NCBI GenBank assembly: GCA_038496675.1
Contig: CM076655.1
Location: 20,672,496-20,736,495 of the forward strand
From: Rachycentron canadum
Lineage: Eukaryota > Chordata > Actinopteri > Carangiformes > Rachycentridae
Length of the DNA stretch: 64,000 nt
Reading direction: 5' to 3'
A program made the translations under genes and the position numbers. Under the pieces are notes generated by a model. That model was not told the origin of the DNA. It was given only the letters and a program-made list of their open reading frames with translations, and ran no database searches. This document shows positions 61,601 to 64,000 of the stretch, piece by piece (positions within the stretch are counted from its first letter, which is position 1; the number at the start of each line of letters is the position of its first letter).

Positions 61601-63892
61601 TTTTTAGGGAATAGTTGGATGTTTTTATCCACTTCTAGCCAGGTATATTTTTCAGGTTCCTTTATCATTATCATCTCTGTTCTGTCCCCTCAGCTCGAAA
61701 AGAAAGTCGTTACCGTGAGCCCCCCCCAACTCCCCCTGGCTACACTGCCCTGACCATCTCTGACCTCGCCGAAGGTCAACACCCAACCCCGTCTGTTCCC
61801 ACGACCACAACGACCCACTCAGGCCGCCGGCCACCAGACTACACCACAGCTCTCCAGCGTTCACGCATGGTCACCCAGTCGCCTGACTCCCACCAGGCCC
61901 ACCAGCGGGCGAAACAGCGGTCGGGCGGCCTCCACCGCACTCGCTCACCGGCCGAGGAGCAAGAGCCCGATGAGGAAGAGGAGGGTGAGTCCTTGTCTTC
62001 CAAACTAGTCGCTCTGAGGAAGCCAAAGCCAGTGGCACAGCATACACCTGAGACTCCCAGACCATGAGAGTGTGTGTACGGGGGTTAACAGGCAGGGCCC
62101 CTCTCCCCAAGGCAGGTAAAAACTAATTTATCAGGTTGCCCCCCCCTCTCCATTGCAATGAACCTGCATGCGAACAGGAACACACACTTGGACTGAGACT
62201 GACCATTTCTTCACACAACCTCCCACAGCACCAGCAGAATTGGTCCCATTTCAAATTACAATTTTCCATCAATTGAATTTTAGACATTAAGTTTTAATGA
62301 TCTGGGAATTGTTCATTTGGTTTGGGACCCTCACCTTTAACCCACAATATGTCATCATGCATGAGTCATACTGGTTGGATCAGAAACTCACCACTTCTCA
62401 GCCACCACACATTCTGCTCCTCTCTCTCCCGTCTGTCTCACACACTGTGCCGAACAGCATCCATCAGCAGGCACAGTGCTGTTAGGATCCTCTCACCCAT
62501 GCAATCAAAACTCGATGCCTGAAAACATGCACCTCCATTCTCCTGCACCAACACGCACCTGACTCGCTCACAGTGGCTCTGATTGAATTCTGTGTTACTG
62601 TCGTTACCAAGTATTGAACTGAAAGACAGAAATGTGCTCAGATGTGTCAATTTAATGTCAAACTCATAGGTTGAAGTCACGCTTTTCCACATTCTTATCA
62701 AGGCAGATGTGCAGTCTTTAAAATTAGTATTTAGAACATTTTCCTGCCACACAGCTGTTTGCACTTCCCTGGACAGATGTCGTAGAAATGTTACATGAAA
62801 AAAACATTTATTGAAATAGGATACAAGCATGTGGAGCAATAGAAAATACTACCAGCAATTTTTCCAAAGCGTTTTAAAGAAGGTTTTCCTGCCTGTCAGG
62901 GAGCCTTTGTTTTCTGTCATTTCAGCACAAGATGAAAATCAAATAACAGACTTGAAACATCCTGGAGATGGGTAAACTACCACAGTGATCATCTTCCACA
63001 TTCATTATTTGTGAAGCTACGAGACAAACACTAAGCAGACATGGATTGATTTTGTGAAAATGTTCATAAATGTAGCTGTTTCTGAAATTAGATGCTGCAG
63101 CTGAGAAGCCGACTCTGGCCCTGGATGCTCTCGCTCAGCTGCTAGAGCCAAAGCTCTGCAGGTCAAGAGGTTGCTGATGTTTTTTGTGTTTGTAATGAAG
63201 AAAAAGACAGAGGGGGCCAGAGGAAGAGTTTTACTGCTGCTAGATACTGAGATACAAGACAGAGTAAAGCCAGAACAATAAAGTACAGCCACGAAGAAAT
63301 AAAATATCCAGATTAGCTGTAAATGTGTATTCTGTAATCTCATTATTCAACAATTCAAAACTGTATTGCAAATGTCCACTTCCCTTGTACGTGGGGACTG
63401 AGACAGACAGGTGACAGAGCCATGACACAACTGGAGGGCAGTGTAGTTGGATTCATTGGACATTCGGGGTAACATACATACGGTGAACCAGTTGGGAATT
63501 CTCAAAACTCCTCCAGTTACATGTGTCAATAACAAACTCAGAATCAAGAATAAAATATAGAAAATGTCCCTGTCAAGTTTCAAATCACTCCAGGTTGATT
63601 TTCATGTTACGCTGACATGAACAGAAAGCAGGAAATCAATCAGGAAAATGAGCGTGAGCTGTGGGAAAATGTTTGGCAGTGAAGTATAGATTGTGATTCA
63701 TGTGTCTGTGACCTTAAAGAAAGCAGAGTTCAGTTCTAACCAAGAATCACAGCTGCTCATTATTTCTCAGCTTTCACTGAAGAAAACTGTTCAATACTTT
63801 TTAAAAACAGTGTTATGTAGCATGTCATCGTAACCTCTGACCGTCTTGTCCTGTTTCTCTCCACAGAGGATGAACAGGTGTCAGCGGTGTGA
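2581..63892 (+). CDS. rapgef2: rapgef2, long isoform (5'-partial): Rap guanine nucleotide exchange factor 2
   Basis: This is the gene-level entry for the upstream-promoter isoform. Coding segments in the window are 2581-2664, 14151-14226, 17184-17351 and 24204-24221, then the 23 shared exons starting at 39246. The first segment begins inside a codon, so at least one coding exon lies upstream of the window. The extra N-terminal part reads as the end of a first cyclic-nucleotide-binding-like domain (GNCWYILLSGSVFIKES) followed by a basic linker (RQSRRRFRKI). It joins in frame to LPADFSRLHL of the shared exons. The protein family activates Rap1/Rap2 by GDP/GTP exchange at membranes and cell junctions. 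RAPGEF6 is the closest paralogue. The VSAV end, the tail sequence and the N-terminus favour RAPGEF2. Long isoforms of this kind are known in mammals as far as I recall; expression here is inferred. Confidence 0.88.
3749..3801 (+). repeat. (TG)n/(TGTC) microsatellite
   Basis: Interrupted gtgtgtgtctgtgtctgtgtg run. The neighbouring open frames on both strands are low-complexity and not genes. Confidence 0.9.
7539..7582 (+). repeat. Tandem repeat, 11 bp x 4
   Basis: Four consecutive units of the pattern cgccaacaaag, cgccaacaaaa, caccaacaaaa, tgccaacaaag. Each differs from the others by one or two bases. It lies in a non-coding intron. Confidence 0.9.
7712..7762 (+). repeat. (CT)n microsatellite
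   Basis: About 25 uninterrupted CT units. It lies about 0.9 kb upstream of a long (GA)n in the same intron. Confidence 0.97.
8647..9124 (+). repeat. (GA)n microsatellite containing an assembly gap
   Basis: AG repeats occupy 8647-8698 and 9070-9124, with Ns between them (8699-9069, 371 bases). The same dinucleotide on both sides shows that the assembly collapsed or could not cross a long GA tract. True length is unknown. Open frames that cross it on both strands are artefacts. Confidence 0.97.
13120..13370 (+). repeat. Degraded interspersed repeat, family 2 (copy B)
   Basis: Shares with the other copies the words 'ctaaaacccaaaggttttca', 'aatattcacaattgagaagc', 'catttttgctcaga' and 'aattgataaattgattaat'. 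Confidence 0.55.
14151..14226 (+). CDS. rapgef2: rapgef2 long-isoform exon: FGKR...EPSEMIV linker
   Basis: 76 nt between tctcctccag and gtgagt. The first T completes Ser with the previous exon. The reading continues FGKRSAGSLRRGCECIVLEP and then SEMIV, ending in phase 0. It is the C-terminal edge of the first cyclic-nucleotide-binding-like domain and matches the vertebrate long isoform almost residue for residue. Confidence 0.93.
14227..17183 (+). other. Intron of the long isoform
   Basis: No exon, RNA gene or recognisable transposon is seen. Homopolymer T/G tracts lie at about 15822-15845, a short (GA)n at 16388-16405 and a poly-T at about 16663-16678. The 3' end is strongly pyrimidine-rich (17138-17183) ahead of the next acceptor. 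Confidence 0.75.
17184..17351 (+). CDS. rapgef2: rapgef2 long-isoform exon: basic linker between the N-terminal domains
   Basis: 168 nt (56 codons, phase 0 to phase 0), flanked by gtttccag and gtgagt. The reading starts VDYMDENEEYFQRQ, contains the basic run RQSRRRFRKINQKGERQ and ends PPIARGYHT. The segment has no named domain. The Arg/Lys cluster could bind lipid, partners or a kinase; that is inference. An antisense open frame across 16890-17462 is a shadow of this exon. Confidence 0.94.
18080..18350 (+). repeat. Probable degraded hAT-like non-autonomous element
   Basis: Begins 'aaaccagtggctcagaacctgtgggttgagatgaatg' (broken here only as a description). This resembles the common teleost element that opens CAGTGGTTCCCAACC and continues with a GAGATGAAT word and 'tttttgttctct'. 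No transposase frame, clear 3' inverted repeat or target duplication was identified. The call rests on recognition of the 5' end only. Confidence 0.4.
19275..19359 (+). repeat. Imperfect direct duplication, 38-bp units with 47-bp period
   Basis: 19275-19312 and 19322-19359 share 'agtgcacttaga-gtacag' and 'ggaagggagctaactg' with a few differences. A third short echo 'gctaactgag' follows. Confidence 0.85.
19371..19410 (+). repeat. CTG trinucleotide repeat
   Basis: (CTG)3, two CTT units, then (CTG)8. It is intronic, so it would be read as CUG in the rapgef2 pre-mRNA. Confidence 0.93.
19740..20150 (+). repeat. Degraded interspersed repeat, family 2 (copy C)
   Basis: Shows 'ccataaaatgttagaaaata', 'acatcaaggtggtgtctttcaattg', 'accaccagtcaaatactcag' and 'caactaatcaattaattgag'. 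It is probably two adjacent fragments of the family. Confidence 0.5.
20565..20715 (+). repeat. tRNA-derived SINE fragment
   Basis: The clear RNA polymerase III B-box-like word ggttcgatccc is at 20586-20596, preceded by 'tgcaaggtcaca'. The A-box side is eroded and no cloverleaf can be folded around it, so it is a SINE relic and not a tRNA gene. Confidence 0.6.
20765..20826 (+). repeat. (CA)n microsatellite
   Basis: 31 uninterrupted CA units. Confidence 0.97.
22125..22163 (+). repeat. (TC)n microsatellite
   Basis: About 19 TC units. It lies about 125 bp upstream of a (CA)n. Confidence 0.96.
22289..22352 (+). repeat. (CA)n microsatellite
   Basis: 32 CA units. Confidence 0.97.
22715..22900 (+). 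repeat. tRNA-derived SINE fragment with A and B boxes
   Basis: A-box-like tggtggttagcaagg is at 22725-22739 and B-box-like ggtttaatccc at 22764-22774, spaced as in a tRNA. A tRNA-unrelated tail follows (tgtccttgaccgtgac). It shares 'aggtcacaggtt' with the copy at 20565. Confidence 0.6.
23051..23091. repeat. Perfect 19-bp inverted repeat with 3-nt loop
   Basis: Arm ataatgctttaatgactaa (23051-23069), loop agc, and the exact reverse complement at 23073-23091. Pairing stops immediately outside. No matching transposon is recognised. See findings. Confidence 0.97.
23171..23256 (-). repeat. Degraded interspersed repeat, family 1 (copy B)
   Basis: Read on this strand it has 'tgctagctatagcttcatat' and 'agcatacagacatggcatt'. 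It ends 'agtgtatttcac', the reverse-orientation counterpart of copy A. Confidence 0.55.
24204..24221 (+). CDS. rapgef2: rapgef2 long-isoform 18-nt microexon (ECNKPQ)
   Basis: gaatgcaataaacctcag sits between gctcccag and gtactg. It encodes six residues, ECNKPQ, in phase 0 on both sides. It joins ...ARGYHT to LPADF..., and the mammalian long isoform has the related hexapeptide ECTKSQ at this spot. Because it is 18 nt and in phase, skipping would remove six residues without a frame shift. Confidence 0.88.
25405..25490 (+). repeat. Degraded interspersed repeat, family 2 (copy D, 3' end)
   Basis: Shows 'agctggaaccagggaacaac', 'tggcattttagctt', and ends 'ggttaatcaatctttcaaatagttgcc', the typical end of the family. 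Confidence 0.5.
29280..29420 (+). repeat. Degraded interspersed repeat, family 2 (copy E, 3' end)
   Basis: Starts 'gaagctggaaccagtgttttt', followed by a T-rich part and 'ttgatcaatacttgact', 'ctattaatcactcatc'. Confidence 0.45.
30000..31626 (+). promoter_or_regulatory. rapgef2: Probable internal promoter and 5' UTR of the rapgef2 short isoform
   Basis: This block directly precedes the short isoform's start codon. It is rich in CpG, in pyrimidine tracts (30050-30110, 30570-30740, 31340-31390) and in purine tracts (31100-31160). An AT-rich TATA-like run (31316-31345) is present. A pyrimidine tract ending ttttaag at 31399 could also be a 3' splice site for an upstream non-coding exon, so the transcription start cannot be fixed. 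The boundaries given are approximate. Confidence 0.5.
31550..31579 (+). other. Upstream ORF 1 in the short-isoform leader
   Basis: ATG, eight further sense codons and TAG (MKMGVCAVA). Start context is weak (T at -3). It is only relevant if the leader includes this segment, which the absence of a splice site between here and 31627 supports. Confidence 0.55.
31592..31630 (+). other. Upstream ORF 2, stop overlapping the main ATG
   Basis: Twelve codons (MLDFSPANIFSL) with G at -3. Its TGA (31628-31630) overlaps the main ATG (31627-31629) as ATGA. This arrangement is compatible with termination-reinitiation control of the short isoform; the function is inferred. Confidence 0.6.
31627..31686 (+). 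CDS. rapgef2: rapgef2 short-isoform first coding exon
   Basis: 60 nt, 20 codons, phase 0 donor gtaagt. The peptide begins MKPLAASDSNG and continues to QQDKTP, recognisably the vertebrate RAPGEF2 short N-terminus. A sits at -3 of the ATG. Residues 1-20. Confidence 0.95.
31627..63892 (+). CDS. rapgef2: rapgef2, short isoform (complete): Rap guanine nucleotide exchange factor 2
   Basis: Twenty-four exons join in frame (4407 nt, 1468 aa plus stop), close to the roughly 1500 aa of mammalian RAPGEF2. Domains by residue: Ser-rich and acidic N-terminus 1-124; cyclic-nucleotide-binding-like domain about 124-250; REM about 268-364; PDZ about 385-469; RA about 614-697; catalytic RasGEF about 727-950; Ser/Pro-rich tail to 1468. 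The catalytic region has the family signatures KNFNSMFAIISGL and PLFPVIKKDLTFLHEGN. The start ATG was chosen because the peptide MKPLA...QQDK matches the known RAPGEF2 short N-terminus and splices in phase 0 to LPADF. The product loads GTP onto Rap1/Rap2 and acts in adhesion, neuronal migration and MAPK signalling in other vertebrates (family knowledge). Teleosts may carry duplicates; which copy this is cannot be told here. Confidence 0.95.
32536..32556 (-). promoter_or_regulatory. RE1/NRSE (REST-binding) element
   Basis: On the minus strand the 21 bases match the canonical RE1 word at 20 of 21 positions. The mismatch is the second base (C for T), and the core pattern YAGMRCCNNRGMSAG is fully satisfied. 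It lies in a GC-rich block about 850 bp downstream of the short isoform's first exon. REST represses neuronal genes in non-neural cells (established); action on this promoter is inferred. Confidence 0.8.
32681..32706 (+). repeat. (AC)n microsatellite
   Basis: 13 AC units, then an interrupted tail to about 32718. Confidence 0.93.
39199..39245 (+). promoter_or_regulatory. rapgef2: Unusual UG-repeat 3' splice site of shared exon 2
   Basis: A strong branch-point word tactgac (branch A at 39204) lies 42 nt before the exon. In place of a polypyrimidine tract there is a (TG)-rich run (39211-39240) ending tgcag. UG repeats are bound by TDP-43 and CELF proteins (established); an effect here is inferred. 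Confidence 0.75.
39246..39377 (+). CDS. rapgef2: rapgef2 exon 2 (first exon shared by both isoforms)
   Basis: 132 nt, phase 0 to 0, donor gtaagg. Encodes residues 21-64 of the short form, starting LPADFSRLHLADGLHPQ with a Ser-rich stretch ending SSSLSDIYQ. Both the short first exon and the ECNKPQ microexon splice into it in frame. Likely disordered and phosphorylatable (inference). Confidence 0.96.
39655..39775 (-). repeat. Degraded interspersed repeat, family 1 (copy C)
   Basis: Shows 'ttgttaccctcagtccttg', 'tgctaagctaacagccagtt', 'ctagcttcatatttactgta' and 'gaaagtggtatc', the reverse orientation of copy A. Confidence 0.6.
40181..40239 (+). repeat. (AC)n microsatellite
   Basis: About 29 AC units, preceded by a GAAA/GGAA tract. 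Confidence 0.97.
40584..40624 (+). repeat. (TG)n microsatellite
   Basis: About 20 TG units, complementary to the (AC)n 345 bp upstream. Confidence 0.97.
43555..43720 (-). repeat. tRNA-derived SINE fragment, reverse orientation
   Basis: On the minus strand there is an A-box-like tggcacaatgcagctgg (43693-43709) and a B-box-like agttcaaatct (43661-43671), followed by 'tctttgagcaagacaat', a word common in fish SINE tails. Confidence 0.5.
43797..43974 (+). CDS. rapgef2: rapgef2 exon 3: acidic linker
   Basis: 178 nt, acceptor ctttag, donor gtgagc, ends in phase 1. Encodes residues 65-124, including DLSGLPETAVDS, the acidic run EEDDDEEDIE and the strongly conserved ASDPLMSRDIVRDCLEKDP. It leads into the cyclic-nucleotide-binding-like domain. 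Confidence 0.96.
43975..45643 (+). other. 1.7-kb intron
   Basis: A poly-A run at about 44408-44423 and a C/T-rich unique stretch at 44505-44720 are visible. No exon or recognised element is present. Confidence 0.8.
45644..45780 (+). CDS. rapgef2: rapgef2 exon 4: start of cyclic-nucleotide-binding-like domain
   Basis: 137 nt, phase 1 in and 0 out. Residues 124-169: [20 protein letters not shown], then [26 protein letters not shown] (shown in two parts). This is the N-terminal helix and first beta strands of the domain. The donor gtgtgt is weak. Confidence 0.96.
45781..46618 (+). other. Intron, 838 bp
   Basis: A short (AT)n lies at about 45851-45863. Nothing else is recognised. Confidence 0.8.
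46619..46777 (+). CDS. rapgef2: rapgef2 exon 5: cyclic-nucleotide-binding-like domain core
   Basis: 159 nt, phase 0 to 0. Residues 170-222 include LDSWSVILNGSVEVTYPD and CMGNSFGVSPTMEKEYMKGV. In true cAMP sites the phosphate cassette has FGE-L/I-A-L with a PRAA(T) sequence. Here GNSFGVSPT lacks both the glutamate and the arginine, as in mammalian RAPGEF2, so canonical cAMP binding is not expected. Confidence 0.96.
46778..47424 (+). other. Intron, 647 bp
   Basis: No recognised element. Confidence 0.8.
47425..47577 (+). CDS. rapgef2: rapgef2 exon 6: end of cyclic-nucleotide-binding-like domain
   Basis: 153 nt, phase 0 to 0. Residues 223-273: FVCIAQQDYCCILNQVEKNM with an acidic helix, then [20 protein letters not shown]. 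The donor gtgaca is weak. Retention of the next 148-bp intron would add residues and stop at 47713-47715. Confidence 0.95.
47726..47890 (+). CDS. rapgef2: rapgef2 exon 7: REM (RasGEF-N) domain, first half
   Basis: 165 nt, phase 0 to 0. Residues 274-328: GTPERLTMHLVEEHSVVDPT then YIEDFLLTYRTFLSSP. The DFLLTYRTF word is the hallmark of the Ras exchanger motif, which braces the catalytic domain. Confidence 0.96.
48138..48245 (+). CDS. rapgef2: rapgef2 exon 8: REM domain, second half
   Basis: 108 nt, phase 0 to 0. Residues 329-364: [20 protein letters not shown] and FLEEFENNLEKE, the last helices of REM. The 92-bp intron after it is the shortest in the gene. Confidence 0.96.
48338..48541 (+). 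CDS. rapgef2: rapgef2 exon 9: PDZ domain, first half
   Basis: 204 nt, phase 0 to 0. Residues 365-432. After a conserved LRLLNIACAAKAK helix comes the PDZ domain: FSLLGGQEKGFRIFIDAVEP then GSKAAEAGLKRGDQ. The carboxylate-binding loop is the non-canonical form seen in this family and not GLGF. Partner binding places the GEF at junctional or synaptic scaffolds (family knowledge). Confidence 0.96.
48542..50190 (+). other. 1.6-kb intron within the PDZ domain, with conserved-looking stretch
   Basis: T- and A-rich tracts lie at 48700-48800. From about 49140 to 49800 there is repeat-free, balanced sequence with octamer-like atgcaaat (at about 49419-49426) and an E-box cacgtg (at about 49473-49478). 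It could be an enhancer; no exon is seen. Confidence 0.6.
50191..50299 (+). CDS. rapgef2: rapgef2 exon 10: PDZ domain, second half
   Basis: 109 nt, phase 0 in and 1 out. Residues 433-469: ILEVNGQNFENVQLSKANEI then LKNNTHLSITVKTNLL. The ILEVNG strand and the following helix are standard PDZ elements. Confidence 0.96.
50566..50842 (+). CDS. rapgef2: rapgef2 exon 11: PDZ-RA linker with acidic insert
   Basis: 277 nt, phase 1 in and 2 out. Residues 469-561. After FKELLTR comes an acidic PEQDHDLDGEEEHD stretch that is longer than the corresponding part of mammalian RAPGEF2 as I recall it. Conserved KNGAPHLPKIGDIKKASRYS, IPDLAVDVEQVMGLEK and a basic KKAKT...GRNKLKKIFDKT segment follow. Confidence 0.95.
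50843..51751 (+). other. Intron, 909 bp
   Basis: Nothing recognised apart from a pyrimidine-rich 3' end (51715-51750). Confidence 0.8.
51752..51909 (+). CDS. rapgef2: rapgef2 exon 12: linker before RA domain
   Basis: 158 nt, phase 2 in and 1 out. Residues 561-614, including CVGQSQDDSIVGMKQSKQIP and NLSSSNPDLLQSHHRILDFN, conserved in vertebrate RAPGEF2. The donor is gtgtgt (weak). Confidence 0.95.
51910..53189 (+). other. 1.3-kb intron
   Basis: AT-rich unique sequence. No recognised element. Confidence 0.8.
53190..53430 (+). CDS. rapgef2: rapgef2 exon 13: Ras-association (RA) domain
   Basis: 241 nt, phase 1 in and 2 out. Residues 614-694: [57 protein letters not shown] and LSKLADRIQLSGR. 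It is a ubiquitin-like fold that in this family binds Rap1-GTP (or M-Ras) and helps recruit the protein to membranes (established for PDZ-GEFs). Confidence 0.96.
53667..54050 (+). CDS. rapgef2: rapgef2 exon 14: start of catalytic RasGEF domain
   Basis: 384 nt, phase 2 in and 2 out; the largest exon of the domain. Residues 694-822: YYLKSNMETETLCSDEDAQ, then from about 727 the CDC25 fold with STVEVATQLSMRAFELF, IEPTEYIDDLFKLRSKTG and [20 protein letters not shown]. Catalyses GDP release from Rap1/Rap2. The last AG joins the next exon's C as Ser in AIISGLNLAPV. Confidence 0.97.
54178..54389 (+). CDS. rapgef2: rapgef2 exon 15: catalytic RasGEF domain, middle
   Basis: 212 nt, phase 2 in and 1 out. 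Residues 822-893: SGLNLAPVSRLRGTWEKLPS, KYEKLFGDLQDLFDPSRNMA, NVLNNQNLQPPIIPLFP and VIKKDLTFLHEG. The PLFPVIKKDLTFLHEGN word is a RasGEF signature near the helical hairpin that opens switch 1. Confidence 0.97.
54390..55266 (+). other. Intron, 877 bp
   Basis: AT-rich. No recognised element. Confidence 0.8.
55267..55390 (+). CDS. rapgef2: rapgef2 exon 16: end of catalytic RasGEF domain
   Basis: 124 nt, phase 1 in and 2 out. Residues 893-934: [20 protein letters not shown] then [20 protein letters not shown]. Its AG donor end can join either the microexon or exon 18 in frame. Confidence 0.96.
55391..55867 (+). other. Intron before the 24-nt microexon
   Basis: Carries a 16-bp tandem repeat (55557-55612) and a long C/T-rich run (55770-55866) leading to the acceptor ccctctag. 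Confidence 0.8.
55557..55612 (+). repeat. Tandem repeat, 16 bp x 3.5
   Basis: Unit ctgtttcctctggcaa three times (one copy with gtaa) plus a half unit. It is pyrimidine-rich and about 260 bp upstream of a microexon. Confidence 0.95.
55868..55891 (+). CDS. rapgef2: rapgef2 24-nt microexon (KKKWRSLG)
   Basis: 24 nt, acceptor ccctctag, donor gtaagt, phase 2 in and 2 out. Adds KKKWRSLG to give FRTRKKKWRSLGSLSQG, as in full-length mammalian RAPGEF2/6. Skipping it would join FRTR directly to SLSQG in frame. It is a Lys-rich, phosphorylatable patch right after the catalytic domain. Regulated inclusion is inferred. Confidence 0.93.
55892..57241 (+). other. 1.35-kb intron
   Basis: Unique AT-rich sequence with a T/G-rich 3' end (57140-57225). 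The acceptor is the unusual tgtacaaccag. Confidence 0.8.
57242..57465 (+). CDS. rapgef2: rapgef2 exon 18: basic and helical segment after catalytic domain
   Basis: 224 nt, phase 2 in and 1 out. Residues 942-1017: SLSQGSANAAVLDVTQTGGH, KKRVRRSSFLNAKKLYED, AQMARKVKQYLSNLSLET and LQTLSLQCEPSIST. RRSSF looks like a basophilic kinase site. Confidence 0.96.
57466..57814 (+). other. Intron, 349 bp
   Basis: Two poly-T tracts (57519-57536 and 57734-57752). Nothing else. Confidence 0.8.
57815..57982 (+). CDS. rapgef2: rapgef2 exon 19: tail segment
   Basis: 168 nt, phase 1 in and 1 out. Residues 1017-1073: LPKNAGGKRPDTSPVVSRAA, then a Gln/Gly-rich part and LQVPAVALYPSRKKVPVKDL PPFG (split here). It appears shorter in its variable middle than the mammalian counterpart. 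Confidence 0.94.
57983..58458 (+). other. Intron, 476 bp
   Basis: No recognised element. Confidence 0.8.
58459..58608 (+). CDS. rapgef2: rapgef2 exon 20: Ser/Pro-rich tail
   Basis: 150 nt, phase 1 in and 1 out. Residues 1073-1123: SPQSLKKILSLSEEGSDR then DTVSNASSQLSSPPTSPQSS. Several SP/TP sites suggest proline-directed phosphorylation. Confidence 0.95.
58609..60695 (+). other. 2.1-kb intron
   Basis: A poly-C run lies at 58626-58637. No repeat family, RNA gene or exon is recognised. Confidence 0.75.
60696..60897 (+). CDS. rapgef2: rapgef2 exon 21: Ser-rich tail
   Basis: 202 nt, phase 1 in and 2 out. Residues 1123-1190: YSDSGHSEISSRSSLVSN then SSFDMAQEERRLRHSGG and DPDQYSLG. The SDSGHSEISSRSS block is diagnostic of RAPGEF2. 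Confidence 0.95.
60997..61517 (+). CDS. rapgef2: rapgef2 exon 22: long tail exon with degron and Gly-rich stretch
   Basis: 521 nt, phase 2 in and 1 out. Residues 1190-1364. Contains SSPSSEELTQDQGDRVSLD, the DSGRGS degron (61118-61135), WTSCSSGSHDNIQTMQQGRS, a Gly-rich FGGGGGGIGLPPGGTEAF stretch, [20 protein letters not shown] and a Ser-rich end. The Gly-rich part replaces a different sequence in mammals. Antisense frames here are shadows. Confidence 0.95.
61118..61135 (+). other. rapgef2: DSGxxS phosphodegron in the rapgef2 tail
   Basis: DSGRGS (residues about 1231-1236) fits the beta-TrCP consensus. RAPGEF2 degradation through SCF-beta-TrCP has been reported in mammals as I recall it. The motif is intact here. 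Confidence 0.75.
61694..61984 (+). CDS. rapgef2: rapgef2 exon 23: PPxY-bearing tail
   Basis: 291 nt, phase 1 in and 1 out, donor gtgagt after GAG GAG G. Residues 1364-1461. It holds REPPPTPPGY (PPxY at 61732-61743) and RRPPDYTTALQRS (PPxY at 61831-61842), then an Arg/His-rich part and an acidic end. PPxY motifs bind NEDD4-type ligases, reported for mammalian RAPGEF2. Without splicing the frame stays open to 62067. Confidence 0.94.
61985..63866 (+). other. Last intron, 1.9 kb
   Basis: The first 83 bp stay open in the exon 23 frame. AATAAA words lie at 63277-63282 and about 63549-63554 on the + strand. No repeat family or exon is otherwise recognised. Confidence 0.75.
63867..63892 (+). CDS. 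rapgef2: rapgef2 last coding exon: EDEQVSAV PDZ ligand
   Basis: 26 coding nt after ctccacag. It completes Glu and encodes DEQVSAV, then TGA. The C-terminal VSAV is a class I/III-like PDZ ligand conserved in RAPGEF2, bound by scaffold proteins such as MAGI family members (family knowledge). The ligand is carried by its own exon. Confidence 0.95.
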
Positions 63893-64000
63893 GGGACAAC
63901 AGTGGACGTCCTCTTGCAGTAACTTGAAGTCCCCCTGGTTCAGGGTGGGCAGGATTTAAGAGACACACAGACCAATAGACTCATCATCAGTTACGTACGT
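63893..64000 (+). other. rapgef2: Start of the rapgef2 3' UTR
   Basis: Follows the TGA and runs off the window. No polyadenylation signal occurs within these bases. Confidence 0.85.

Overview
The window looks like nuclear DNA from a teleost fish, probably a percomorph-type species. Evidence: vertebrate-style GT-AG introns with short coding exons, many dinucleotide microsatellites, tRNA-derived SINE remnants, and degraded interspersed repeats of kinds common in teleosts. The species cannot be fixed from the sequence. There is one run of 371 Ns, an assembly gap inside a (GA)n repeat.

One protein-coding gene explains the whole window. It is rapgef2 (PDZ-GEF1/RA-GEF-1/CNrasGEF), a guanine nucleotide exchange factor for Rap GTPases, on the + strand. 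I joined 24 exons of the short isoform, from an ATG at 31627 to a TGA at 63890-63892. Their summed coding length is 4407 nt (1468 codons plus stop), in frame across every junction, and every intron is GT-AG. Domain order is: serine-rich and acidic N-terminus, cyclic-nucleotide-binding-like domain, REM (RasGEF-N), PDZ, RA, catalytic RasGEF/CDC25 domain, then a long Ser/Pro-rich tail with a DSGxxS degron, two PPxY motifs and a C-terminal VSAV PDZ ligand.

Region by region: 1-24221 carries the 3' part of an upstream-promoter (long) isoform. It contains three ordinary exons (2581-2664, 14151-14226, 17184-17351) and an 18-nt microexon (24204-24221), set in large repeat-bearing introns. The first exon or exons of that isoform lie upstream of the window. 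24222-31626 is intron, ending in a GC- and pyrimidine-rich block that is the likely internal promoter and 5' UTR of the short isoform. The short first exon (31627-31686) is followed by a 7.6-kb intron with a near-perfect RE1/NRSE (REST site) about 0.85 kb downstream of it and several stretches that look like conserved non-coding elements. 39246-63892 contains the exons shared by both isoforms, including a 24-nt microexon just after the catalytic domain.

Functionally, the two N-termini differ by a first cyclic-nucleotide-binding-like domain. The rest of the protein would recruit the GEF to membranes or junctions (PDZ, PDZ ligand), sense Rap-GTP (RA) and load GTP onto Rap (REM plus RasGEF), with protein level set by ubiquitin ligase motifs in the tail. 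No second protein-coding gene, functional tRNA, CRISPR or intact transposon was found. The more interesting signals are regulatory: the RE1, a uORF whose stop overlaps the main start codon as ATGA, a UG-repeat 3' splice site, two microexons, and a possible alternative C-terminus by intron retention.
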